34,179 nucleotides of DNA from Chloroflexota bacterium (lineage in GTDB: Bacteria; Chloroflexota; Anaerolineae; Aggregatilineales; Phototrophicaceae). Positions 15,129-22,293 of this stretch are shown in pieces; the stretch's first letter is position 1, and each line of letters opens with the position of its first letter. The notes beneath the pieces were generated by a model that made no database searches, was not told the DNA's origin, and was given only the letters and a program-made list of their open reading frames with translations. The position numbers and the translations under genes were made by a program. The stretch is from contig VXNO01000102.1 in the NCBI GenBank assembly GCA_009840575.1, positions 1 through 34,179 of the forward strand, given 5' to 3'.

Positions 15129-16097
15129 ATGATAAATGACCCTATTCTGCTTAATGACTGGCATGCTGTGCTGCCGCTTTCGCTGCTGGAGGCGCAGAAC
15201 GGCGTGGCTGGCGCGCGCCTGCTGGGCGAAGATATCGTCATTTGGCGCGCTAGCGAGGGGGTACGCGCCTGGAAAGACTTGTGCGTGCATCGGGGTACGC
15301 GCCTGTCCCTGGGCGAGGTCTTGCCTGATGACACCTTGCAATGCCCCTACCACGGCTGGATTTATGATGAGGGTGGTGCTTGTGTGCGCATACCGGCGCA
15401 TCCCGAGCAAAAGCCACCGACGAAAGCGCGCGCCTTCACCTATCACGCGGCGGTGGCTTATGATTTTGTGTGGGTCTGCCTTGGCGAGCCAGCTTATGCC
15501 ATTCCTGAATTTGTGGAGTGGAACGACAGCGCCTACCGAAAAATCTTGTGCGGCGCTTACGAGTTCCAGGCGGCGGGACCGCGCATGGTGGAAAACTTCC
15601 TGGATGTCGCGCACTTCCCATTTGTGCATGAAAATATCCTGGGTACGCAGCAGCGCCCGGAGATCCCCGATTACCAGGTCATCACCGATGAAAACGGCAT
15701 CACCGCCAGCGACATCCGCGTCTTCCAGCCCAATCCGGATGGCTCGCATATTCCCAACTGGGTTACTTATACCTACAAGGTGCATCGTCCGCTGGTCGCC
15801 TACTTTCGCAAGGAAGCCGCCGAAAAATTCGCCATCTTGCTGATGGTTACGCCTATTGAAGAAGTGCGCTCGCTGATGTGGATGTGGATGGTCATGACGC
15901 AAGGCGACAGCGCAGACGCCAGCCTGCGCGCCTTCCAGGACGAGATCGCTATGCAAGACCTGCCCATCGTCGAATCGCAACGCCCCGAGCTGCTGCCGCT
16001 GGATTTGCAAGCCGAGCTGCACCTGCGCAGCGACAAGACTGCCATCGCCTACCGCCGTTGGCTGAACGAGCTCGGCTTGAGCTTCGGCACGAGTTAA
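15129..16097 (+). CDS. Rieske non-haem iron oxygenase, terminal oxygenase component
   Basis: The 322-residue protein has an N-terminal Rieske [2Fe-2S] domain with CVHRG (C52, H54) and CPYHGW (C72, H75). The catalytic domain begins with NFLDVAHFPFVHE, giving D159, H162 and H167 near the mononuclear iron site. The size and layout match the VanA/phenoxybenzoate-type family, which hydroxylates or O-demethylates aromatic compounds with electrons from a separate reductase. No reductase gene is in the window. The substrate is unknown. It is divergent from an SDR, which might act on the product, but that link is only positional. Confidence 0.88.
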   Translation: MINDPILLNDWHAVLPLSLLEAQNGVAGARLLGEDIVIWRASEGVRAWKDLCVHRGTRLSLGEVLPDDTLQCPYHGWIYDEGGACVRIPAHPEQKPPTKARAFTYHAAVAYDFVWVCLGEPAYAIPEFVEWNDSAYRKILCGAYEFQAAGPRMVENFLDVAHFPFVHENILGTQQRPEIPDYQVITDENGITASDIRVFQPNPDGSHIPNWVTYTYKVHRPLVAYFRKEAAEKFAILLMVTPIEEVRSLMWMWMVMTQGDSADASLRAFQDEIAMQDLPIVESQRPELLPLDLQAELHLRSDKTAIAYRRWLNELGLSFGTS

Positions 16098-16123
16098 ATC
16101 GGCGCGCTCAAAAGGACGGGTAA

Positions 16124-16657
16124 GTGAAGCGGAAACATGGCTTCGTCACAGAAGACGAATTGCGCCAGCGGGCGGAAAAGAAATTGTCGGCGCGCCGCGA
16201 ATTGACGCAGCATCTGCTCAGCTATGTCTTGGTCAATCTCTTTTTGTGGATTATCTTTTTTGCGACATGGCGGGGCTTTCCCTGGCCCCTCTTCGTCACC
16301 GCCGGCTGGGGCATCGGACTGGTCAGCCACCTGGCGGATTATTATTTTAAGCATGGCAGAGGCGCGGAACGGCGGGAAGCCGCAATCGATCGAGAAGTCA
16401 GCCGGCAGCGGCGCTTGGCGCAGGAACGTGGCGAGCTCTTGGACGATGATGATTATGACGAGGATTACGAAGAGGCGCGCGCGCTTGACTTGAGCCGCGG
16501 TGACGCGGGGCAGTTGCGCCTGAGGGATGATGGCGAGCTGGTCGATGAGTCGGAATACTTGCGCGAGCAAACTCCCGCTGATTTGGGCGAACCCCGCTCC
16601 AAGGCAATCGCGTCAAATTGTTTTTCACCACAGAGACGGCGAGGACACGGAGGTTGA
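16124..16657 (+). CDS. 2TM-domain protein with repeat-derived C-terminus
   Basis: The 177-residue protein starts with GTG at 16124, preceded by AAAGGA with 7 nt spacing. Two membrane segments (about 31-48 and 55-72) around RGFPWPLF and GWGIGLVSHL match the 2TM domain family (PF13239), which has no established function. After them comes an Arg/Glu-rich stretch that could form a coiled coil, then an acidic run, DDDDYDEDYEE. The last 18 codons, from about 16604, are read through an intergenic repeat, so the original stop was probably lost when the repeat inserted. The gene follows the Rieske gene by 26 nt and may share its transcript. Confidence 0.7.
   Translation: MKRKHGFVTEDELRQRAEKKLSARRELTQHLLSYVLVNLFLWIIFFATWRGFPWPLFVTAGWGIGLVSHLADYYFKHGRGAERREAAIDREVSRQRRLAQERGELLDDDDYDEDYEEARALDLSRGDAGQLRLRDDGELVDESEYLREQTPADLGEPRSKAIASNCFSPQRRRGHGG
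16601..16655. repeat. Truncated dispersed repeat, left end only
   Basis: AAGGCAATCGCGTCAAATTG is followed by TTTTTCACCACAGAGACGGC and GAGGACACGGAGG. This matches the left side of the element at 11684-11725. No matching right end was found, and the AT-richer methyltransferase segment begins where the module stops. Confidence 0.7.
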
Positions 16658-16695
16658 TATATTCTTCGGATTTGCGTCTCTCAAACGAGGCATGC

Positions 16696-17478
16696 TTACC
16701 CTTCCAAATCACAACCGATAAAGTTTCGGCTTTCAAGATTTGCGGATACCATCACCGAGAAAGACCCGGCTGCCGGGTCAACCACATAATCACCAGGGTT
16801 AGTCACCGCAGCTATCAACTTCCTTTGTAATCCAACTGGCTTTTGATGCGGGTGTTCTTTGCCTTTTACCGATTCTCGCCATGTATCTGGGATATTATGT
16901 ATTTTCCAAACCCCCTTTGCTCGTTTAGGCAACTTCTGGAGCACCGCACAATACTCGCTTACTCGCCGCGTTCTATAACCCATTCCCATTCGCGCCTTAT
17001 CCCAAGTGATAAGGTCAACAATTTCCAGCTCTGTGCCATTTGCCCAATCAGAAAAACCTTGGCACAAATGGAACTTGTCAATCCACAGGAAGAGATGTCC
17101 CGATGGCATTAGCACATTGTCAATATGATGAAAGAACTCAACAATAATACTTTCAGACATTTGCATCAATTGACTGCGTTTCTTGCCACGACCCTTGCCT
17201 TCATTTCCGTAAGCCATCTTGTCCAGTATCCCCCGATATTGCGGGTCGAAAAAGACAACTGGAATTGACGCTTTTGGCAATGACCCAAGAAGCCCAAGCC
17301 CATCCATTTTCAGCCGTGTGTTCGGGACTATATTGTCCGATACTTCAATCGCTGGAGCAATAATATATCTGTCGCTACCGAACACGGTTTTTGAAGTTTC
17401 GCTTTCCCACATCTGTTTTGTGTTTTGCAAACTCTGCTCCGCAATTTGGTTTTTATACCGCAGCCTCTTATCGCCCAT
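16696..17478 (-). CDS. DNA methyltransferase with DPQY motif IV, probably acquired
   Basis: The 260-residue protein has beta-class order. Motif IV reads FFDPQYRG (residues about 95-102), where Q replaces the usual second Pro of [13 protein letters not shown] (about 210-218) comes before motif I DPAAGSF (about 236-242), which binds S-adenosylmethionine. It should methylate adenine or cytosine amino groups in DNA. The coding DNA is visibly AT-richer than its neighbours, suggesting transfer. GCGAGGC just before the ATG at 17478 supports that start. Immediately upstream, the same frame is open for over 40 codons with protein-like sequence before a TAA at 17494-17496, possibly a remnant of a neighbouring gene. 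No endonuclease is present, so it may be an orphan. Confidence 0.82.
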   Translation of the reverse strand: MGDKRLRYKNQIAEQSLQNTKQMWESETSKTVFGSDRYIIAPAIEVSDNIVPNTRLKMDGLGLLGSLPKASIPVVFFDPQYRGILDKMAYGNEGKGRGKKRSQLMQMSESIIVEFFHHIDNVLMPSGHLFLWIDKFHLCQGFSDWANGTELEIVDLITWDKARMGMGYRTRRVSEYCAVLQKLPKRAKGVWKIHNIPDTWRESVKGKEHPHQKPVGLQRKLIAAVTNPGDYVVDPAAGSFSVMVSANLESRNFIGCDLEG

Positions 17479-17597
17479 GCCTCGCAGGACATCTTATGGT
17501 ATGTACAGTATATCTCTTTGCCATTGATTATAGGCGGTCTTCCACTTGCCTCTTGCAAGCGCCAGTTTGTCATCTACATTCGCGGCGACAAAGGTGT

Positions 17598-17614
17598 TAC
17601 AATCAATAATTGTA
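17598..17614. promoter_or_regulatory. Symmetric TACAAT / ATTGTA promoter element
   Basis: TACAATCAATAATTGTA is a perfect 6-bp inverted repeat with a 5-nt centre. The left arm is a -10-like box for the plus-strand gene at 17639, and the right arm is a -10-like box on the minus strand, toward the methyltransferase. It could instead be an operator. Confidence 0.4.
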
Positions 17615-17627
17615 CGGGCAGCTAACA

Positions 17628-17642
17628 ATGGAACGGGCATGA
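17628..17642 (+). CDS. Possible 4-codon leader ORF overlapping the next start
   Basis: ATG GAA CGG GCA TGA ends with an ATGA overlap on the start codon at 17639. It has no strong ribosome-binding site. The same arrangement, with a better site, occurs at 30397. It may couple translation initiation; chance cannot be excluded for so short a frame. Confidence 0.2.
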   Translation: MERA

Positions 17643-18472
17643 TTCGCCTCAAACGACGCAACACCGCCTGGCTGATTGTGATGGCGATGATCATCGGCTT
17701 GGCGCTGCTGGCGGCACCGGTCTCGGCGGCTGTGCAGCTATCGCTGATTGGCGCGCTGGCTGTTGCGGTGATTGCTTCCATGATTGAGTTGGGTCCCGAG
17801 CGCGAGACTCTCCTACAAGTGCTGAATCGAGCGCCTGTGCGCCGGCGCATCACCCCCCAGGCGCGGGAAGCCACAGAGCGAGCGGCTGCACGCGCCGGCT
17901 ACTTCAACCGCAGCGGCATCGTCATGCTGGATATCGGCTTGATCGCCATGCAGTCGGGCGCGGAAGGCATGGCGATGCGCCGCACGCGCAATATCTCCAA
18001 AGACGACGATGGCGCGCGCCCTTTCATCACGCTGTTTGTCCATCCCGAAGAAGCTGAACGCCAAGCGGTGATTCGCTATGAAATCTACAACCACCTGGGC
18101 GAAGAGCAATATGTGCACGAGATGAAAACCTATCTGCGCGAGGGCGAACTGAGCCTGCTCGCCGACCATCACCTGCCTTTGGCGGGCAACCGCGGCGTCG
18201 ATGGCAATGGCGATTGGGACCTGCGCGTCTATGTCGACAACAGCCTCATCGGCATGCACAATCTGATGCTGGCGCCATCGGTAAACGAACGCCGCCGCCG
18301 TTTGAGCGATGAGCGGGAAGTGATCGACGAGCAGCCCAGCCGCCGCCGCAACCTGGCTGATGCCGTCATCGTCGAAGAACCGCAGCAGCCCCAGACCGCC
18401 CAGCTCAAAGACTTGCTGAAGCAGCCCAGCCAGCCCAGCCCCTCCAGACGCCGCTCGCTGCGCAGGCGCTAG
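17639..18472 (+). CDS. Membrane-anchored protein of unknown function, paralogue of next gene
   Basis: The 277-residue protein has two hydrophobic segments at about 10-28 and 31-48, then a soluble domain (about 85-210) and a basic, Pro/Ser/Arg-rich tail. I recognise no named family. The soluble domain aligns with that of the next gene: GYFNRSGIVMLDIGL against AGLNPDETEVLAVDIGL, similar strand-rich middles, and GDWDLRVYVDNSLIGMHN against GKWTLRIVADGVDIAEHH. An immunoglobulin-like beta fold is plausible. Both tails hold an LxDLL motif (LKDLL, LDDLL). The ATG at 17639 is preferred to the upstream frame, which crosses the promoter. The paralogue follows 19 nt after the stop. Confidence 0.75.
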   Translation: MIRLKRRNTAWLIVMAMIIGLALLAAPVSAAVQLSLIGALAVAVIASMIELGPERETLLQVLNRAPVRRRITPQAREATERAAARAGYFNRSGIVMLDIGLIAMQSGAEGMAMRRTRNISKDDDGARPFITLFVHPEEAERQAVIRYEIYNHLGEEQYVHEMKTYLREGELSLLADHHLPLAGNRGVDGNGDWDLRVYVDNSLIGMHNLMLAPSVNERRRRLSDEREVIDEQPSRRRNLADAVIVEEPQQPQTAQLKDLLKQPSQPSPSRRRSLRRR

Positions 18473-18491
18473 AACAACTAAAGGCAGGCGC

Positions 18492-19319
18492 ATGTCGGAC
18501 AATCGCAACACCTGGTTTCTCGCTTTTATCTTGATGGCATTGGGCGCGGTGGCATTGCTGGGCAACAGCTTCCCCGTCATCCTGGTGCTGCTGGGTCTGC
18601 TCTTCCTGGTGCGCCAGTTTGACAGCGACGACAGCAGCAGCAACTTGAGCAGCAGCGCCACCGCCGAGCGCTACGATTACAGCTATGCTTACGAAGACGA
18701 AGACGAAGAAGACGACTATGAGATCTTTCATCAGCAGCCAGCCAGCGCCGAGCAACGGGTCTACCGCCATGCCCTGGATTCGGTCATGCGCGCCGGCTTG
18801 AACCCGGACGAAACTGAAGTCCTGGCAGTCGATATTGGCTTGCTCACCACCCAGGGCGACAGCGGGCCGCAGGTCTACCGCACCTGGTCGCTGCCCGATG
18901 ATATCGACTACATCCAGCCTTTCGTGCAGCTGCGCGTGCCGATGGAAGCGGTAGGCAATATCCGCTTTGAGATACTGGATGCGCGGGGCGCGCCAGTGTA
19001 TATCCATGAAGACGGTTTCCAACTGCGGCGCGGGCGCAACTTTCTAACGCCCAATACGCGCATGCCCCTGCACGACCAGATGGAGCTGGATGGCAAATGG
19101 ACTCTGCGCATCGTGGCTGATGGCGTCGATATTGCCGAGCATCACTTTGAATATGCCGAGGCCACCAGCGCCAGCATCCGCCGACACATGGGCGAAGATG
19201 GCGAGATCAATGCCGAGATGCAAGCGGCTATCGGCGAATCCCACCCCGGCAAGATGTCGCTGGACGACCTGCTGGCTTTCCAGGACGACGAAAGTGAAAG
19301 CCGGCGCAGCGCTCGCTAG
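18492..19319 (+). CDS. Membrane-anchored acidic protein of unknown function, paralogue of previous gene
   Basis: The 275-residue protein has one or two hydrophobic segments within residues 8-40. An acidic linker (about 44-80, including EDEDEEDDYE) leads to a strand-rich domain at about 90-222 that aligns with the product of the preceding gene, and then MSLDDLLAFQDD near the end. No catalytic motif is visible. AAAGG precedes the ATG at 18492 by 7 nt. Tandem duplication and divergence is the likely origin. Its TAG stop is part of the palindrome CTAG (19316-19319), which also supplies the stop of the convergent PPC gene. Subcellular location is the membrane; function is unknown. Confidence 0.75.
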   Translation: MSDNRNTWFLAFILMALGAVALLGNSFPVILVLLGLLFLVRQFDSDDSSSNLSSSATAERYDYSYAYEDEDEEDDYEIFHQQPASAEQRVYRHALDSVMRAGLNPDETEVLAVDIGLLTTQGDSGPQVYRTWSLPDDIDYIQPFVQLRVPMEAVGNIRFEILDARGAPVYIHEDGFQLRRGRNFLTPNTRMPLHDQMELDGKWTLRIVADGVDIAEHHFEYAEATSASIRRHMGEDGEINAEMQAAIGESHPGKMSLDDLLAFQDDESESRRSAR

Positions 19320-20785
19320 CTCTGGCGCTCCGCCAGCACCAGCACGTACGCGCCGCTGGTATCGGGGTTGCCCTCGCTGCCGCTGAATCGCCGCGCGCGG
19401 ATGGTGTACATGCCAGTCCTTGGCAGCGCATAGTTGGCGATCAGCGCATTCTGGTTGTTGCCGCCATCATCATTGCCCGCCACCACTTCCTGCGCATTGT
19501 CCAGCAGCTCCAGATAGGCATCCAGGTTGCCATCGACGCGCGTCATGGAGATAGAAACGACCTCGCCTGCCCGCCCATAAAAGACATACAGGTCAGCGGG
19601 ATTGTCGGCGTTGATTGTGCCGGTCACGCTGGTGCCATAATTTAGCGTGGCAGTATCCGGCGGCAAGTCCGCAAATGGGTTATCCAGGCTGTCCAGCGCC
19701 AGCCGATATTCGCCGCTGGTTGCGCCGGTCGCGCCTTCATAGCGTGTGGCGATGATGTGGTAGCGACCGTCGACGGGGATGCGGTAGTCGGCGATGCGCG
19801 CGTTTTGACCCTCGCCACTGTCATCATCTTCAATCAACGTTTGGTAGTTGATATCCGCCAGCGTGACAAAAGCATCCAGGTCGCCGCTGTCGCCGCGCTG
19901 CAAATCAATCGTAACCAGGTCGCCCGCTGCGGCTGTAAAGCTGTAATAGCGTGAGAATTGCTGGTTATCCAGGCTGTCGACCACGCTATCGCCATAAGCA
20001 ACCTCCAAAGGCGCAAGTCGCGTGCTGCCGCGGCCGCTGTCGGCTGTTTCTTCCAGCGTGAGCACGAAGCTGCCGGCGCTGTTGTCGTAGCGGGTGGCTG
20101 CGATGATGTAGGTGCCGCTGCGGGCGATAATCAGCGCGTCGATGCGGGCGTTGCGCGTGTCAGCGCCGATTTGGTCGTCATTTTGGGCGATGACAAAGCG
20201 CTCGCCATCGACAACTTGCAGGTAAGGGTCGAGCGTGCCCGACGAACGCAGCATGGATATCGTCAGGATGTCGCCTTGCCGCGCCTGGAATGTGTAATAG
20301 ACCTCCGGGTTGGCATCACTGATTGTGCCGATGACTGAGTCGCCATAACGCAAGCTGCTGCCCCGTTCGGAAAGCACCCCTTTGCGGTTAAGCAGCAGCG
20401 CATATTCACCGCTGCTCCTGCCTTGCTGCTGCCCGAAGCGCCCGACGATGATGAAATAGCGTCCGCTGCGCGCGATGCTGAGGTCGGTCTGCGCGCCCAG
20501 CCCGCCCGCCGAGTCGTCGCGCCAAAGCGCCAGCTCGCCCGTCTCGTCAAAGACGGTGAGCGTGGGGTCCAGGTCGGCGCTGATGGCGCTTAACTCAAAG
20601 CCGATGACCTCGCCGCGCAGCCCATCCAGGAAGTAAACATCGCGCGGATTGGCATCGTTCAATTGCCCGCGGATACTGCCCGCCTGGCTGATGCCGGCCG
20701 CGTCCGCTTGCAGGTCATTCGCTTGCGCCAGGCAGACCAGCGGCAGCAACAGGCTAAGAATCAGCGCAACCATCGCTCTCATCAT
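19316..20785 (-). CDS. Secreted protein of four PPC (pre-peptidase C-terminal) domains
   Basis: The 489-residue protein begins with a signal peptide (MMRAMVALILSLLLPLVCLA). It consists of four tandem beta-sandwich repeats at about 35-133, 146-246, 263-366 and 382-486. Each has a G(D/T)SVxGxI-N-P-YxF start, a central LDxYLxLxD strand, an acidic NDD-type loop and a closing R-GxYxIxAxR strand. This is the bacterial pre-peptidase C-terminal domain, normally a targeting or binding appendage of secreted enzymes, yet no enzyme domain is present. An all-PPC protein is therefore probably a surface binding or structural protein. TAAAAT lies 7 nt before the ATG. It shares its stop CTAG with the convergent gene. 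Confidence 0.85.
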   Translation of the reverse strand: MMRAMVALILSLLLPLVCLAQANDLQADAAGISQAGSIRGQLNDANPRDVYFLDGLRGEVIGFELSAISADLDPTLTVFDETGELALWRDDSAGGLGAQTDLSIARSGRYFIIVGRFGQQQGRSSGEYALLLNRKGVLSERGSSLRYGDSVIGTISDANPEVYYTFQARQGDILTISMLRSSGTLDPYLQVVDGERFVIAQNDDQIGADTRNARIDALIIARSGTYIIAATRYDNSAGSFVLTLEETADSGRGSTRLAPLEVAYGDSVVDSLDNQQFSRYYSFTAAAGDLVTIDLQRGDSGDLDAFVTLADINYQTLIEDDDSGEGQNARIADYRIPVDGRYHIIATRYEGATGATSGEYRLALDSLDNPFADLPPDTATLNYGTSVTGTINADNPADLYVFYGRAGEVVSISMTRVDGNLDAYLELLDNAQEVVAGNDDGGNNQNALIANYALPRTGMYTIRARRFSGSEGNPDTSGAYVLVLAERQS

Positions 20786-20792
20786 GCCCGCT

Positions 20793-20798
20793 ATTTTA
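20793..20798 (-). promoter_or_regulatory. -10-like box of the PPC gene, leaderless arrangement
   Basis: On the minus strand TAAAAT is followed by 7 nt and the ATG at 20785. The divergent LysM gene has the same arrangement only 40 bp away. Confidence 0.4.
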
Positions 20799-20835
20799 GC
20801 CGATTTTGCTTCTGCCTACTGGCTGCGCGCGCCCG

Positions 20836-20844
20836 TGATATAAT
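20836..20844 (+). promoter_or_regulatory. Extended -10 promoter of the LysM operon
   Basis: TGATATAAT is a perfect extended -10 (TG, one base, TATAAT). It ends 9 nt before the ATG at 20854, giving a near-leaderless transcript. No -35 is needed with an extended -10, and none is clear. Confidence 0.6.
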
Positions 20845-20853
20845 CCGCCTGCT

Positions 20854-21723
20854 ATGATTTCTCCCGCGGGTTGGCAGCGGCTGCCTGCCATTTCATTTTG
20901 TCTGATTGCCCTTTTTGCGCTGGGCGGCGGGTTCCTGCGCGGGCAAGGCAGCGCCGCCGACGACCTGGTGCATACCGTGGTCGCCAATGAAACACTCACT
21001 TCTATTGCCGAAGATTATGGTATCGCCCTGCCCGACTTGATCAGCCGCAACAACCTGGACAACCCGGACATCTTGGCCATCGGCGATCAGATATTGATCT
21101 TCACAGCCGAAGAAATTCAGCAACGGGCGGCTGCCAGCACGCCAACTGCCCCTGGCGAAGCGGGACCGCTCGCCCTAGGCGCGGGGCTAGCGGCAGAGAT
21201 ATTGGCGGCTGCGCCAGTCACGCCGGCGGCTGTACCCATGTTCGACCCAAGCGACCAGGCTGCCGAGCTCTGTCTGAATGTCTACGCCGACCACAACGAC
21301 AATGGCATGTTGGAACCCGGTGAAGACCCATTGGCAGATGCCAGTATCCAACTGCTGGATACGGCTGGACGGGAGCAGCTAAGCCTGCTCAGCGCCGCGC
21401 AGCCACATTGCCAACGTGATCTGCCGCCGGGCAGCTACCAGCTCCTGGTCAGCCCGCCAGCCGGCTTCGGCTTGACGACCCCCGCGAAGTTGCAAGTCCA
21501 ACTGCGCGCCGGCAGCAGCGTCCGCCTGGAAATCGGCGCGAAACAAGGCAGGCAGACATTTGCCGCGCCTGTGCCGGGCACCCCTGTTCCCGAAGCGACT
21601 GCCGCGTCAACCGACGAAGAAGCCAATGTACTGTATGGATTGAGCGCTTTGCTGCTGCTGGCGCTGGCTGGGCTGGTGCTGGTCAGCGGCTTTGTGCTGG
21701 CGCTGTTTGTGCGGGCGCGCTGA
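20854..21723 (+). CDS. LysM and SdrD-like repeat protein with C-terminal membrane anchor
   Basis: The 289-residue protein has an N-terminal hydrophobic segment (about 12-26). A LysM domain at 40-83 (HTVVANETLTSIAEDYGI through IGDQILIF) would bind N-acetylglucosamine polymers such as peptidoglycan. A Pro/Ala-rich linker leads to CLNVYADHNDNGMLEPGEDP (about 142-161), an SdrD B-like strand with an Asp-rich, possibly calcium-binding loop. A C-terminal membrane span (about 264-286) ends RAR. It is probably an extracytoplasmic envelope protein anchored at both ends. The next gene starts within its TGATG stop-start overlap and encodes a related protein, so the two probably act together. Confidence 0.8.
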   Translation: MISPAGWQRLPAISFCLIALFALGGGFLRGQGSAADDLVHTVVANETLTSIAEDYGIALPDLISRNNLDNPDILAIGDQILIFTAEEIQQRAAASTPTAPGEAGPLALGAGLAAEILAAAPVTPAAVPMFDPSDQAAELCLNVYADHNDNGMLEPGEDPLADASIQLLDTAGREQLSLLSAAQPHCQRDLPPGSYQLLVSPPAGFGLTTPAKLQVQLRAGSSVRLEIGAKQGRQTFAAPVPGTPVPEATAASTDEEANVLYGLSALLLLALAGLVLVSGFVLALFVRAR

Positions 21724-22289
21724 TGGCTGGTTTGCGATTGCTGGCTATTGCCGCGATTCTATCTTGCGGCGTCGCGCTGACCGCTCAGGATGTCGGGCAG
21801 ATTTGCCTGCTCGCCTATGCGGATTGGGACAAAAATGGCGCGCGCGACTTGGGAGAGCCTGTCTTGAAGCAGGGCGTCGGCGCTGATTTGCTGGATGCGC
21901 GGGGCATCACCATCGCCAGCCAGTTGCTAATCGATTCGCCTTTTGCCAGCGATGGCTTGCTCTGCTTCGGTCAGCTAGCGGGCGGCGAGTATCATCTGCG
22001 GTTGACCAGCGCGGAATATGCCGCCACAGCAAGCAACTCCCAAGATGCGACTGTGCTTGTGGGCGCGCCACCGCCCCGCATTGAGATGGGCGTCGAGCCA
22101 CTCTTTGAAGATGCGCGCCCACAGGCTCTAAGCGTAGCGATAGACGATGACGCGACGATGGACTTGCTGCTGGCAGCCGGCGCTTTTGCCATGACTTTGC
22201 TGCTGGCGGGCGCGGCCTTTGCGCTGCTGGCAATAAAATCCCCGCGCGCCCTTCGCCCCCCGACACTTCGGGGAGAGCAACGAGGATAG
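21723..22289 (+). CDS. Small SdrD-like membrane-anchored protein coupled to LysM gene
   Basis: The 188-residue protein has a signal or anchor segment (about 5-20). CLLAYADWDKNGARDLGEPV (about 28-47) strongly resembles the CLNVYADHNDNG segment of the preceding LysM protein, and a C-terminal transmembrane segment spans about 148-170. It lacks LysM. The start overlaps the previous stop by 1 nt (TGATG). The last residues, from about PRALRPPTLRGEQRG, are read through a C-rich hairpin-like repeat (22255-22275), so the original C-terminus may have been shorter. Function is unknown; an envelope scaffold paired with its neighbour is plausible. Confidence 0.7.
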   Translation: MAGLRLLAIAAILSCGVALTAQDVGQICLLAYADWDKNGARDLGEPVLKQGVGADLLDARGITIASQLLIDSPFASDGLLCFGQLAGGEYHLRLTSAEYAATASNSQDATVLVGAPPPRIEMGVEPLFEDARPQALSVAIDDDATMDLLLAAGAFAMTLLLAGAAFALLAIKSPRALRPPTLRGEQRG

Positions 22290-22293
22290 ACCA

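Noticed and set aside
17328..17573. Minus-strand 81-codon frame overlapping the methyltransferase 5-prime part
   Set aside because: Its C-terminal half is out of frame with clearly conserved methyltransferase sequence. The first half looks protein-like but I cannot choose it over the other frame.
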